A stretch of 64,000 bases of DNA from Dyadobacter linearis (GTDB lineage: Bacteria; Bacteroidota; Bacteroidia; Cytophagales; Spirosomataceae). Positions 25,122-34,662 of the stretch are shown in pieces. The translations under genes were made by a program, and so were the position numbers. Numbering within the stretch: position 1 is the first letter of the stretch; every line of letters starts with the position of its first letter. The DNA lies in contig NZ_CAJRAU010000001.1 in NCBI RefSeq assembly GCF_907165045.1, positions 1,302,001 through 1,366,000 of the forward strand, written 5' to 3'. The notes under the pieces are model-generated. The model was not told the origin of the DNA. It did not search any database and was given only the letters and a program-made list of their open reading frames with translations.

Positions 25122-27446
25122 ATGGCTGAATCGCCCATTATCATTCCAGGTTCTGAGAATCCTGACAAGCTGACTGGCCTTAAAAAAGGCAAGATCATGA
25201 AAGTAGCTGCGGGTATTCCGGCGGTGGTTTCCAGCTTTGAAAAAACCATTAAAGAAGCCGGCGTGCAGCGTGGAATGAAGGCGTTATTCAACCTCAATAA
25301 AAAGGGAGGTTTTGACTGTCCGAGCTGCGCCTGGCCTGATCCCGACGATGAGCGTTCCGGCATTGCGGAATATTGTGAAAATGGCGCGCGGGCAGTCGCG
25401 GAAGAGGCGACTTTAAAAAAACTGACTCCTGATTTCTTCTCACAAAATTCTGTACTTGAACTCGGCAAACTTTCAGACTACGAAATCGGAGGCAAAGGCA
25501 GGATCGCCCAGCCGATGTTTTTGCCAGCTGGCGGCACACATTACCAGCCAATTACCTGGAAAGCCGCATTCTCGAAAATAGGATCAGAACTGAACAGACT
25601 TCCGTCGCCCGACGAGGCCGTTTTCTACACTTCCGGCCGGACGAGTAACGAAGCGGCTTTTTTATACCAGCTTTTTGTTCGAGAATTTGGCACGAATAAC
25701 CTGCCCGATTGCAGCAATATGTGCCACGAAAGCAGCGGCGTCGCATTGGGCGAGTCGCTGGGGATCGGGAAAGGTTCGGTGACTTTGGACGATTTTTACA
25801 AGGCGGAAGTGATCATGATCATGGGCCAGAATCCGGGCACAAACCACCCGCGAATGCTCACTGCATTGCAGAAAGCGAAAGCAAACGGAGCGACGATCGT
25901 TTCCATTAATCCGCTTCCTGAGACGGGTTTAATGGGTTTTAACAATCCACAAAAGGTAGAAGGTGTACTCGGTATCAATTCGTCGCTCACCGATATTTTT
26001 CTCCATATTAAAATAAACGGTGACCTGGCGCTACTGAAAGCGATTGAAGCATTGCTATTAAAAGAAGAACAAAGAAATCCGGGCGCAGTTTTCGACCAGG
26101 ATTTTATTCGAGCAGACACGGAGGGATACGAGCAGTTTGTGGCGCATTTGAATACCCTTAATCCGGAAGAGCTCGCGATCGTGTGCGGTGTTCCTTTTAC
26201 ACGAATCCAGGAAACAGCCAGGTTACTTGCGACGAAAAGCAAGATTATCGTTTGCTGGGCAATGGGGCTTACGCAGCAAAAAAATGCGGTGGATACTATT
26301 AAGGAAATAGTCAATCTGTTGTTGCTAAAAGGTAGTATCGGCAAGCCGGGCGCGGGAACTTGCCCGGTGCGCGGCCACAGTAATGTGCAGGGCGACCGTA
26401 CTGTCGGGATTTTTGAAAAACCTTCCGAACAGCTGCTTAATTCTATCGAACGCAATTTCCATTTTGCCCCACCGAAAAAGCACGGCTACGACGTTGTGGA
26501 TGCGATTAAGGCGATGCACGAGGGAAAAGTGGGCGTATTTTTTGCGATGGGAGGCAATTTCCTTTCGGCCACGCCCGATACCCGCTATACGGCCGAAGCA
26601 TTAAGTAAATGCCGCCTGACTGTCCACGTTTCGACCAAGTTGAACCGGAGCCACCTGGTGCACGGGGAGGAAGCGCTGATATTGCCTTGCCTCGGGAGGA
26701 GCGATATGGATATTCGGAACGGAGAGAATCAATTTATTTCCTGCGAAAATTCAATGGGTGTGGTTCAAATGTCAAAAGGTGTATTACCCCCTATTTCTGA
26801 CCAGCTTTTGAGCGAACCCGAAATTGTATGCAAACTGGCCCAGGCTACGCTCGGGAAACGCAGCCAGATCAATTGGCAAATGTATATTGATAATTATGAC
26901 GTGATCAGGGCGGATATTGAGCGAACAATTCCCGGATTTGAAAAGTATAATGAGCGCGTTCGCCAGCCTGCGGGATTTTATCTACCCAATTGTAACCGCG
27001 ATGGAAAGTTTGATACTTCTTCCCAAAAAGCCAGATTTAATGTCGCTCCTATTCCGGTTAATCATTTATCAAAGAATGAGTTAACAATGATGACTATCCG
27101 CAGCCACGATCAGTTTAATACAACTATCTACGGATTAAATGATCGGTATCGCGGTGTTTTTAACGAGCGGCGGGTAATTTTTATGAATGAAGAAGACATT
27201 GCCGACCGAAATTTGCAAAATGGAAGTCTGGTGGATTTGCACAATGATTTTGGCGGAGTGGAGCGAGTGGCGCATAAATTCCTGGTGGTCGCTTACCGTA
27301 TTCCGAAAGGCTGCACAGCTACCTATTTCCCTGAAACGAATGTGCTGGTACCGATCGATAGTGTAGCCGACAAAAGCAACACGCCCACTTCAAAGCAGGT
27401 GGTAATTACAGTTTCAAAACATCATATTCCAGGATCGGAAACTTAA
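25122..27446 (+). CDS. FdhF/YdeP family molybdopterin-dependent oxidoreductase
   Basis: 774 residues. The N-terminal cluster-binding motif is GFDCPSCAWPDP (Cys66, Cys69) with Cys85 in AEYCENGA. The NMCHESSG motif at residues 199-206 holds Cys201, the expected molybdenum ligand; no selenocysteine codon is involved. A GKPGAGTCPVRGHSNVQGDR motif and a C-terminal molydopterin-dinucleotide-binding domain (YGLNDRYRGVFNERRVIFM) complete the family. The YdeP branch is FdhF-like but its substrate is undefined and formate is not assured. No FeS or membrane partner subunits adjoin it. Confidence 0.88.
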   Translation: MAESPIIIPGSENPDKLTGLKKGKIMKVAAGIPAVVSSFEKTIKEAGVQRGMKALFNLNKKGGFDCPSCAWPDPDDERSGIAEYCENGARAVAEEATLKKLTPDFFSQNSVLELGKLSDYEIGGKGRIAQPMFLPAGGTHYQPITWKAAFSKIGSELNRLPSPDEAVFYTSGRTSNEAAFLYQLFVREFGTNNLPDCSNMCHESSGVALGESLGIGKGSVTLDDFYKAEVIMIMGQNPGTNHPRMLTALQKAKANGATIVSINPLPETGLMGFNNPQKVEGVLGINSSLTDIFLHIKINGDLALLKAIEALLLKEEQRNPGAVFDQDFIRADTEGYEQFVAHLNTLNPEELAIVCGVPFTRIQETARLLATKSKIIVCWAMGLTQQKNAVDTIKEIVNLLLLKGSIGKPGAGTCPVRGHSNVQGDRTVGIFEKPSEQLLNSIERNFHFAPPKKHGYDVVDAIKAMHEGKVGVFFAMGGNFLSATPDTRYTAEALSKCRLTVHVSTKLNRSHLVHGEEALILPCLGRSDMDIRNGENQFISCENSMGVVQMSKGVLPPISDQLLSEPEIVCKLAQATLGKRSQINWQMYIDNYDVIRADIERTIPGFEKYNERVRQPAGFYLPNCNRDGKFDTSSQKARFNVAPIPVNHLSKNELTMMTIRSHDQFNTTIYGLNDRYRGVFNERRVIFMNEEDIADRNLQNGSLVDLHNDFGGVERVAHKFLVVAYRIPKGCTATYFPETNVLVPIDSVADKSNTPTSKQVVITVSKHHIPGSET

Positions 27447-27554
27447 TATTTACCTAATATAGCTGACAGATACAAAATGTACTTTTCGGATCCGTTAGCA
27501 TTTGGTTAGTAACCGGAGATCACGGTTTTTTTATTTCAGTCAAATTTTTACAAA

Positions 27555-28328
27555 ATGAAAAAAGTATTTGCTATGCTTGCCGCAGGGTTTTTAAGCCTTA
27601 CTGCATTTGAAGGAATGTCACAAAACAAGAACAAAGTAATCGCGCACCGCGGGGCGTGGAAGCACACCGGCGCGACAGAAAATTCGATCGGCGCCCTGGA
27701 ACATGCGATTAAAATGGGCTGCTACGGTAGTGAATTCGACGTGCACATGTCAGCCGATTCGGTAATTTTTGTATTGCACGATCATGCTATCAAGGGTACG
27801 CATATTGAAAAAACGAATGCAAGTGAGCTCGCACAGATCAAGTTGGAAAATGGCGAGTCGCTGCCGACGCTTGAAGCCTATTTGAAAGCAGGTGCAAAAC
27901 AGAAGGGTACGAGGCTGATCCTTGAAATCAAAACGTCTTCTATGGGAAAAGAAAGATCCCTGGCGCTGGCAACGAAATGCGTGGAAATGGTCAAAAAGCT
28001 TCAAGTTGAGGATATTACTGATTACATCGCATTCGATTTTGACGTTTGCAAAAAAGTGAAAGAACTAGCACCAAAAGCGCACGTGGAATATCTGAATGGA
28101 GATAAGACGCCAGATGAAATCGCTGCCGCTGGATTAGACGGTATTGATTATCACTTCAATGTGTATAAAAAGAATGAAGATTACATTGCAGCTATGAAAG
28201 CCAAAAAACTGACCACAAATGTGTGGACAGTAAATGACGAAGCGATGTTGAGATCTTTTCTGGAAAAGAATGTTGATTTTATCACAACGAACGAGCCCGA
28301 GCTGTTGCTGAGCATTTCGAAAAAATAG
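27555..28328 (+). CDS. Glycerophosphodiester phosphodiesterase
   Basis: 257 residues with a signal peptide (first about 22 residues, ends EGMSQ), so likely periplasmic. The catalytic motif IAHRGAWKHTGATENS has His31, Arg32 and Glu42; EFDVH supplies Glu60 and Asp62, and LHDHAI contributes the second His. The TIM-barrel family hydrolyses glycerophosphodiesters from phospholipid turnover to glycerol-3-phosphate and an alcohol. The conventional length is matched. No obvious operon partner. Confidence 0.9.
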   Translation: MKKVFAMLAAGFLSLTAFEGMSQNKNKVIAHRGAWKHTGATENSIGALEHAIKMGCYGSEFDVHMSADSVIFVLHDHAIKGTHIEKTNASELAQIKLENGESLPTLEAYLKAGAKQKGTRLILEIKTSSMGKERSLALATKCVEMVKKLQVEDITDYIAFDFDVCKKVKELAPKAHVEYLNGDKTPDEIAAAGLDGIDYHFNVYKKNEDYIAAMKAKKLTTNVWTVNDEAMLRSFLEKNVDFITTNEPELLLSISKK

Positions 28329-28350
28329 TAATTTGATCAGTTGGAAAAGG

Positions 28351-29403
28351 CTATCCGATCTTAGCCATTTCCAACTGCCCATTCGTTTCCTGCCAAACTC
28401 TGATCACCTGGGTCAATTGCTTGTATTCAATCAAAAACCCATCGTGTCCGTATAGTGAATCAATCTCCTGAAAAACAGCATCGGGAATATGTCTTGCCAG
28501 AAATTGCTGCTCCGACAGCGGGAAAAGCAGATCGGATTTAATCCCTAATACCAGCGTTTTGGCTTTTACCAAACCCAAGGCGTGCACAATCCCGCCCCGG
28601 TTCCTTCCTACATTGTGCGAATCCATGATCTTGGAAAGTACCCAGTAGGAATACGCATTGAAGCGTTTTACAAACTTATTCCCCTGATATTGCTGGTAAG
28701 AAGAAGCGCGGAAATCGTCGATCTGATCGGGGTTATCCCTGGCTTGCGTAAAATTGTAGGTATCGTAATTCCGGTAAGAAAGCAATGCAATCGAGCGCGC
28801 CGCCCGCATGCCCATTGCGCCTGCTTCCGGGTGGTTATCGTCAAAAGTAGGGTCGGCCTGGATCGCCATTCTCTGAGATTCGTTGAATGCGATTCCCCAC
28901 GGCGAATGCAATGCATTGGAGGCGATCAGTACCAGTTCTTCAAATAAATCGGGCACTTCTACTGCCCATTCCAAAGCCTGCTGGCCGCCCAACGAGCCGC
29001 CGATGCAGATTTTTATCCTTCTTATCCCCATTTCCTGGCGCAGCAAATCCATCGCCCCGACTACATCACGAACAGTAACTACGGGAAAGTCGCGATAATA
29101 TGGTGTTCCTGTTTTTGGATTGACCGACAAAGGTCCGGTAGATCCATACGCAGAACCCAGCACATTTACACAAACAATAAAGTGCTTCGCCGGATCAAAA
29201 TATTTCCCCTCTCCTACCAGCCCATCCCACCATTCAGCCGCATTGGAGCTGCCGGTGAGTGCGTGGCAGATCCAGATGATATTGTTTTTGTCCGGGTCAA
29301 TAGTTCCGTAAGTGGTATATGATAGCTCAAAACCAGCGAGCTCTCCGCCCATTTCGAGGGAATAGGGGTAGGGATGCTTGAATGTTTTTTGTTCCGACTG
29401 CAT
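28351..29403 (-). CDS. metX: Homoserine O-acetyltransferase
   Basis: The frame opens at a TTG (29410-29412), but ATG 29401-29403 (MQSEQKTF) is a better start, giving 350 residues. It is an alpha/beta hydrolase fold: the nucleophile elbow is IGGSLGGQQALEW, with a late FPLSEQQFLARHIPD containing the typical loop and YGHDGFL holding the catalytic His. It acetylates homoserine, the first committed step in methionine synthesis. The SAM riboswitch about 100 bases upstream confirms the role and gives feedback by S-adenosylmethionine. Confidence 0.93.
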   Translation of the reverse strand: MQSEQKTFKHPYPYSLEMGGELAGFELSYTTYGTIDPDKNNIIWICHALTGSSNAAEWWDGLVGEGKYFDPAKHFIVCVNVLGSAYGSTGPLSVNPKTGTPYYRDFPVVTVRDVVGAMDLLRQEMGIRRIKICIGGSLGGQQALEWAVEVPDLFEELVLIASNALHSPWGIAFNESQRMAIQADPTFDDNHPEAGAMGMRAARSIALLSYRNYDTYNFTQARDNPDQIDDFRASSYQQYQGNKFVKRFNAYSYWVLSKIMDSHNVGRNRGGIVHALGLVKAKTLVLGIKSDLLFPLSEQQFLARHIPDAVFQEIDSLYGHDGFLIEYKQLTQVIRVWQETNGQLEMAKIG

Positions 29404-29507
29404 AGGTGCCAAAGCACATTTAGATACAAAATGTGGAGATTAAAGCCATTCGGCTTACGGAAATTTCTAACAGTAAGTACACGCGAATTGATTTTATATC
29501 TCCTAAT

Positions 29508-29600
29508 AAAATTAGGTGGGAATTAGCACCTTTCTCCATGATGGTAGCAGGTTGCCAGAGGTTCGTTGAGCCCATTCTCTCGCCTCTTCTTTATAAATCA
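29508..29600 (-). ncRNA. SAM riboswitch (SAM-I clan) upstream of metX
   Basis: Read on the minus strand, the core of the SAM-I aptamer is visible: an AGAGGCGAGAG region, GGGCTCAACGAACCT, the conserved GGCAACC (29551-29557), and the 3' core GGTGCTAATTCC (29519-29530). These give the kink-turn and J3/4 signature. A CCTAAT/ATTAGG hairpin right after (29502-29516) could be part of the switch by competing with P1, but no T-run follows, so control of translation is as likely as termination. The P1/J1 sequence is unlike textbook SAM-I, which suggests a Bacteroidota variant. Confidence 0.85.
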
Positions 29601-29633
29601 ATCGCTTAAAGTGGAGCAATTGACTTGATGGTA

Positions 29634-29664
29634 CAATATTAAGCGGGGATGCCTGAAAATGCAA
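29634..29664 (-). promoter_or_regulatory. Putative promoter of the metX riboswitch transcript
   Basis: Minus strand TTG (29662-29664), 20 bases, then TAATATTG (29634-29641), one mismatch from the -7 consensus. The start would be near 29627, just before the aptamer. Confidence 0.45.
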
Positions 29665-29784
29665 ACAAAGTAGGAAATTCTCTTTCCCGGCATCAGGACA
29701 TTTATCAGGTCTGTCGGAACAAAAGGGTATATTCGGTCGTTGCTTTTTTGAAAACAATTGAAAAACTGTCAGGGCTTAAAGTAA

Positions 29785-31380
29785 ATGCAACCGGCCTGCT
29801 ATTGGCATAATAACCCTTTAAAACCAGTTCTTTTGTACGGATTTATTGCCCCCTCTTACACTTACGGACAATCACATATTTCGCCCGAGGAGCTTTACGG
29901 TTCCTTTTTTAAGGATGTCCAGAACAGTCATATTTTCACGGATTCAAAAACCTTCGCGGACGCTATTCCCCTCGAAGATCCGATGCTGATCATCGAACGT
30001 TACCACCACGAAAGACATTCAGAAGGCTTTGATATAGAGGAATTTGTAAGACGGTGTTTCAGGATGCCTACGCACATTGCTTCCACTTTCAAGGCTGATA
30101 AAACAATGTCGGTTTCCGAGCATGTCAAAAAGCTTTGGCCGGTATTGACCAGACAGCCGGAAAGCCAGGAACGCGGCGGTTCGCTGATCCCGCTTCCCCA
30201 CGCTTATGTGGTACCCGGCGGACGTTTCAGGGAGATTTACTATTGGGACAGCTATTTTACGCTGCTTGGACTGAAAGAGAACGGACGAACTGATCTGGTA
30301 CAAAGCATGATCGATAATTTCGCATATCTCATCGACAGCTTCGGCTATATTCCCACCGCTAACCGCACGTATTACCTCACACGTTCACAGCCTCCGTTCT
30401 TTTCGCTGATGGTCAGGCTGTTCAGTGATATGGAAGGCAAGAAAATACTGAAAAAGTATTTGCCCCAAATGCAGAAAGAATACGATTACTGGATGGAGCC
30501 GGGAAATTCGGGGGAGCCTTTCAGTGCCCACCGAAGATTGGTGCATTTGCCCAATGGAATGAAATTGAACCGGTATTGGGATGACAAAGCGACACCCAGA
30601 CCGGAATCGTACCGGGAAGACGTAGAACTTGCTGACCATGCTAATGAAAAACACGGCGCTTCCCGCGAGGCACTTTACCGGCATATCCGCGCTGCGGCGG
30701 AGTCGGGCTGGGATTTTAGCAGCCGCTGGTTTGAGGATGAAAAAGATTTCGCCACGATCCATACCACGGATATTCTGCCAGTAGACCTGAACTGCCTGAT
30801 GTACCATCTGGAACAAACGCTTTCGGAAGCATACCTGCTGGCCGGAGATTTGACCTTGCACGGCGTTTATCTGGACAAAGTAGCCCGGCGGAGAATGGCG
30901 ATCCAGCTTTACTTCTGGGACCCTGCCAAAAATTACTACATGGATTACGATTTTAAAAAACAACAATTCAAGAAGGCCGTTACCCTTGCCGGTACCTTTC
31001 CTTTGTTTTTTAAATTGGCTCCAAAACCGAATTCGCACTACGTGAGAGCATATATCCGGCTTAATTTTTTGAAATCGGGTGGGCTGCTGACTACCACCGT
31101 AAAATCGGGACAGCAATGGGACGCACCAAATGGCTGGGCTCCGCTGCAATGGATCGCATATAAGGGTCTAAGAAATTATAACTTTCACAGAACCGCCAAC
31201 GAACTGTCGGCAGAGTGGCTTGGCCTGATCGAGAAGGAGTTCAGGCACTCGGGTAAAATGCTCGAAAAATATAATGTTTCGGACACAAATTTGCTTGCCG
31301 GAGGGGGTGAATATGAGATTCAGGAAGGCTTCGGCTGGACAAACGGCGTATACCTCCGAATGAAAAACAGGAAAAGATAG
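29785..31380 (+). CDS. Alpha,alpha-trehalase (GH37)
   Basis: 531 residues. Signature 1 is PGGRFREIYYWDSYF at residues 144-158 and signature 2 is QWDAPNGWAPLQW; both are nearly exact GH37 matches. The enzyme splits trehalose into two glucose. The N-terminus carries the family's ELYGSFFKDVQ and DSKTFADAI elements; no clean signal peptide is seen from ATG 29785, so it may be cytoplasmic (TreF-like), although an alternative start cannot be excluded. Monocistronic, divergent from metX. Confidence 0.92.
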   Translation: MQPACYWHNNPLKPVLLYGFIAPSYTYGQSHISPEELYGSFFKDVQNSHIFTDSKTFADAIPLEDPMLIIERYHHERHSEGFDIEEFVRRCFRMPTHIASTFKADKTMSVSEHVKKLWPVLTRQPESQERGGSLIPLPHAYVVPGGRFREIYYWDSYFTLLGLKENGRTDLVQSMIDNFAYLIDSFGYIPTANRTYYLTRSQPPFFSLMVRLFSDMEGKKILKKYLPQMQKEYDYWMEPGNSGEPFSAHRRLVHLPNGMKLNRYWDDKATPRPESYREDVELADHANEKHGASREALYRHIRAAAESGWDFSSRWFEDEKDFATIHTTDILPVDLNCLMYHLEQTLSEAYLLAGDLTLHGVYLDKVARRRMAIQLYFWDPAKNYYMDYDFKKQQFKKAVTLAGTFPLFFKLAPKPNSHYVRAYIRLNFLKSGGLLTTTVKSGQQWDAPNGWAPLQWIAYKGLRNYNFHRTANELSAEWLGLIEKEFRHSGKMLEKYNVSDTNLLAGGGEYEIQEGFGWTNGVYLRMKNRKR

Positions 31381-31502
31381 TGTAAATGTATTTCGACAAA
31401 ATTTTATACCATTCTTATAAATAATGTTAAAAATTTCCTGCGGCACATTCGGGCAGTAGAGATTATTTTTAATACCTTGTATTGTTAACCGACCGATATT
31501 AC

Positions 31503-32294
31503 ATGAAACTTTTTCTGTATCAAATTGACGCTTTTACTGATAAACTCTTTGGAGGAAACCCTGCTGCAATCGTCCCGCTGGACTACTGGCTGCCGGACGA
31601 AACCATGCTCAATATCGCCGCAGAAAACAACCTGGCTGAAACTGCATTCTATGTGCCCACCGAGTCAGGATTTCATATCAGATGGTTTACACCTACCGTA
31701 GAAGTTGATCTTTGCGGGCATGCTACATTAGCGGCTGCGTATGTGATATTCAATATTCAGAACTATGAAGGCAAGTCGATCGTATTCGAGTCACGAAGCG
31801 GAGAGCTCCGGGTTGACTGTAAGGAAGATTGGCTGACGCTCAATTTCCCGGTGGATTTGTATCACGTAGCGGTTCCACCGCCTGCGCTGGTGGAAAGTCT
31901 CAATACCACCACGCTGATGGAAGTCTACAAAGGAAAAACTGATTACCTGGTTGTAGTAGAATCAGAGGAAGTGGTTCAAAACCTGGAACTTGATATCATT
32001 GTGCTCTCTACGATCCCTGCGAGAGGTATTATCATCACAGCTTCAGGCAGCGATGTCGATTTCGTGTCCCGGTTCTTTGCACCTCAATCGGGTATTGATG
32101 AAGATCCGGTGACCGGCTCTGCGCATACTACGCTTATTCCTTATTGGGCTGAAAGGCTTTCTAAAAATACACTTACCGCCAAACAAATATCTAAACGCGG
32201 CGGCTTCCTGAAATGTGAGCTTGACGGAGACAGGGTATATATTGGCGGTCAGGCCAAACTTTACCTTAAAGGCGAAATTCTGATTGAAGATTAA
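31503..32294 (+). CDS. PhzF family isomerase-like protein
   Basis: ATG 31503 (MKLFLYQIDAFTDKLF) is preferred to an upstream TTG, giving 263 residues. The pattern is that of PhzF: FGGNPAAIVPL at the start, the catalytic glutamate in NNLAETAFYV, RWFTPTVEVDLCGHATLAAAY, and DEDPVTGSAHTTLIPYW near the end. PhzF itself isomerises a phenazine intermediate, but this widespread branch has unknown substrates. The stop overlaps the convergent EamA gene by 4 bases. Confidence 0.88.
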   Translation: MKLFLYQIDAFTDKLFGGNPAAIVPLDYWLPDETMLNIAAENNLAETAFYVPTESGFHIRWFTPTVEVDLCGHATLAAAYVIFNIQNYEGKSIVFESRSGELRVDCKEDWLTLNFPVDLYHVAVPPPALVESLNTTTLMEVYKGKTDYLVVVESEEVVQNLELDIIVLSTIPARGIIITASGSDVDFVSRFFAPQSGIDEDPVTGSAHTTLIPYWAERLSKNTLTAKQISKRGGFLKCELDGDRVYIGGQAKLYLKGEILIED

Positions 32295-33175
32295 GCTTTG
32301 CTTTCTTGCGACAATTTCACGCGCTGACCTGCATACAACCCGGCCAAAACGAAGAATGTGCCTATTACCGTGTAAACGGTAACTGGCTCTCCCATAAGCC
32401 ACCACGCAAAGAAAAAGCCAAAAAGCGGACACAGGAACAACCAGAGCGACGCTTTCACAGCGTCAAGTCGTAACAAATAGAACCAGCAGATTAGCCCGAT
32501 GATAGATACTGCCAGGCTCAGCCATAACACGGAGCCCCAGAACGTACTGTCGAGCCGGGTTTCTGAAAAATCGCTGAACAGGAATGTGGCGGGAAGTAAA
32601 AACACGCCGCCCAGGAATACCTGCCATCCGTTGATCAGCAAATTAGGAAGCTCCCATTTCAGCGAAGCATAATAAACACTGGCCGCTGAGACTGCTATCA
32701 TGCTGATTAACAGTATCGTAATTCCCTCCACGGTCGTGTAACTATCGCCGAGGAGCGGATACGTTGCAATACCGATCCCCGCCATTCCTAACACAATCCC
32801 AAGCCATTCTTCTGACTGCGGCCGCCTTTTCAACCACCACGACGACAATAGTACGATGATCAGCGGGTTGGTCGAAACTGCAAGACTGCCTATTCCGGCG
32901 GCAGTATATTTCATGGCGTACACGTAGAGGCCCAGGTACAGCGTTGTATTCAGAAAACCGAAAAGCGCCAGTTGCAACCATTCATTTCGGCTTGGCAATC
33001 GGTAGGAAGGATTTTTGGTAAATAAATAGGAAAAAGTCAGCAGCAGGATTCCGGCGATAAAAAACCGGACGTTTGCCAATATTAACGGAGGAGCTGACTG
33101 TACACCGAACTTTGTCGCGACGGAAGCAGAGGACCACAAAATGGAAAACAGAATACCAATACCAATATTTTTCAC
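32291..33175 (-). CDS. EamA/DMT-family transporter
   Basis: About 294 residues from GTG 33173-33175; a TTG two codons earlier is an alternative. Ten hydrophobic segments in two EamA repeats are apparent, with characteristic features such as SSASVATKFGVQSAPP in helix 1, the AAGIGSLAVSTNPLIIVLL loop and the second-repeat LRLDAVKASLWLFLCP. Members export metabolites or amino acids; substrate unknown. A TATTTTTG box at 33196-33203 (minus) may be its -7 element. It is convergent with PhzF and divergent from the OmpA gene. Confidence 0.85.
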   Translation of the reverse strand: MKNIGIGILFSILWSSASVATKFGVQSAPPLILANVRFFIAGILLLTFSYLFTKNPSYRLPSRNEWLQLALFGFLNTTLYLGLYVYAMKYTAAGIGSLAVSTNPLIIVLLSSWWLKRRPQSEEWLGIVLGMAGIGIATYPLLGDSYTTVEGITILLISMIAVSAASVYYASLKWELPNLLINGWQVFLGGVFLLPATFLFSDFSETRLDSTFWGSVLWLSLAVSIIGLICWFYLLRLDAVKASLWLFLCPLFGFFFAWWLMGEPVTVYTVIGTFFVLAGLYAGQRVKLSQESKA

Positions 33176-33248
33176 ACACAAAGGAGATTACGCGCCAAAA
33201 ATACGTGATGCATTTCGGCTTCCGCCTGCACTTTTCATATTTTTGGGC

Positions 33249-34637
33249 ATGCGAATTCAAAAAAATGTATTGTTCCTGGCTATTCTTTTGTCAATCGCGA
33301 GCATACCTGCATTTTCCCAAAACCAATGGACCTACGATTTTAACAATGGCCTGAACCCCATCGAGAGCGGCGGGCCGGCCCTTAAAGTGCTTGGACAGCC
33401 CGGGCAATATATCAAAGAAAAAATCCCGGGATCTGACTATCTCAACCGCACTACTTATCAGTTTGAAAGCAATAGCGGCCTGCAATTCAACAATACGGAA
33501 GCCAAAGGTTTTCTTAGCAAGAGCTTTACGGTTGAGATCTATTTCAAAATGAATGAGCTCGACAGCTGGAAACGCGTGCTTGATTTCAAGAATAGAAAAA
33601 GCGATTACGGAAGCTATATCTACGACGGGAAGCTCAATTTCTACGACTATGCAATAGGTGAAAAAGCGCCTGTTCGAGCGAACCAATATGTACATTATGT
33701 GTATTCGCGGGACTTTGAAACGAAGGTGATCAAGATGTACATCAACGGACAATCAAAACTTGAATTTAAAGATCCCGGCACCGAAGGAATGCTTGATAAC
33801 GATCAGGTTCTGAACCTTTTCCAGGATGATCTGGTAGCTGGCTACGAAGCCAGCGGCGGCTCTATTGCCCTGATCCGAGTTTATGATCGGGTAATGACGC
33901 CGGTTTTCGTGCGGAGAAGCTATCAAACAATTGCCAAGAATTTTAAGGAGCCCGTTGCCGAAGAGAAAAAACCGGAGCCAAAGGCGGAAGAACCCGCCAA
34001 ACAGGAGCCTGGCAGAAACAAGAGTTTGGCATTAGTGACCGGCAGAGTATATGATGGGCGCGATCTTGCTCCGGTAAATGATGCCGAAGTAATGGTCCGG
34101 AAATCAGATAACGATTCGCTGGTGGCGCAGGCCAAGAGCGTGCAGGGCGTTTATAATTTCGAATTAACTCCTTACCAGTCCTATAAAATTTCGGCGCGGG
34201 CCGATGGTTTTCAATCCAAAAGCATTGCTGTCAAAACCAACAATCGGTACGAAGAGATCAAATCACTGATCAGCCTGGCGCCGGAAACCTATTCAGCTCC
34301 GCTCACTACGCTTTATTTTACGCAAAGTACTGAGGAAGTGGAAGGGAACTCAATGAGCGAACTCGATGCGATGGTAGCATATTTTCAGAAAAATGCGGGA
34401 TTGAAGATATTGCTCAAAGGACATACGGACAATACCGGCAATTTTGAGAAGAACCTCGAACTCTCTAACAAGCGGGTCGAAACTGTTAAAGCCTATCTGC
34501 TGGGAAAAGGTATCCCCGCTGACCGCATTGAAGGTAGCGGATATGGATCAGCGCAGCCGAATAAAGTGAACCGGTCAGAAAGTGAAAAAAGATCGAACCG
34601 GAGAGTTGAAATCTGGGCTGAGCCTATAAAAAGATAA
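33249..34637 (+). CDS. OmpA-family outer-membrane protein with LamG-like domain
   Basis: ATG 33249 (MRIQKNVLFLAILLSIASIP) starts a signal peptide ending near AFSQ; the upstream extension overlaps the EamA gene and is rejected. 462 residues. A concanavalin/LamG-like beta-sandwich (about residues 30-220) is followed by a Lys/Glu/Pro-rich linker, a carboxypeptidase-regulatory-like unit (GRVYDGRDLAPVNDAEV), then a C-terminal OmpA peptidoglycan-binding domain with LKGHTDNTGNFEKNLELS and KRSNRRVEIWAEP. It likely links the outer envelope to peptidoglycan, and the LamG domain may bind carbohydrate. Confidence 0.85.
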   Translation: MRIQKNVLFLAILLSIASIPAFSQNQWTYDFNNGLNPIESGGPALKVLGQPGQYIKEKIPGSDYLNRTTYQFESNSGLQFNNTEAKGFLSKSFTVEIYFKMNELDSWKRVLDFKNRKSDYGSYIYDGKLNFYDYAIGEKAPVRANQYVHYVYSRDFETKVIKMYINGQSKLEFKDPGTEGMLDNDQVLNLFQDDLVAGYEASGGSIALIRVYDRVMTPVFVRRSYQTIAKNFKEPVAEEKKPEPKAEEPAKQEPGRNKSLALVTGRVYDGRDLAPVNDAEVMVRKSDNDSLVAQAKSVQGVYNFELTPYQSYKISARADGFQSKSIAVKTNNRYEEIKSLISLAPETYSAPLTTLYFTQSTEEVEGNSMSELDAMVAYFQKNAGLKILLKGHTDNTGNFEKNLELSNKRVETVKAYLLGKGIPADRIEGSGYGSAQPNKVNRSESEKRSNRRVEIWAEPIKR

Positions 34638-34662
34638 AGCCACCTCATTGAGATGGCTTTAT
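34634..34662 (+). terminator. Hairpin at the end of the OmpA gene
   Basis: ATAAAGCCA (34634-34642) pairs with TGGCTTTAT (34654-34662); inner CTC/GAG pairs extend the stem. The TAA stop is inside the left arm. No long T-run follows on the plus strand. Confidence 0.55.

Noticed and set aside
25796-26455. A 219-codon minus-strand frame inside the fdhF-type gene
   Set aside because: Antisense to a clear molybdopterin oxidoreductase and low-complexity in composition; shadow.
29512-29757. An 81-codon frame on the minus strand upstream of metX
   Set aside because: It runs through the SAM riboswitch aptamer, whose conserved core explains the sequence.
30385-31149. A 254-codon minus-strand frame inside the trehalase gene
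   Set aside because: Antisense to well-conserved GH37 motifs, no recognisable domain; treated as a shadow.
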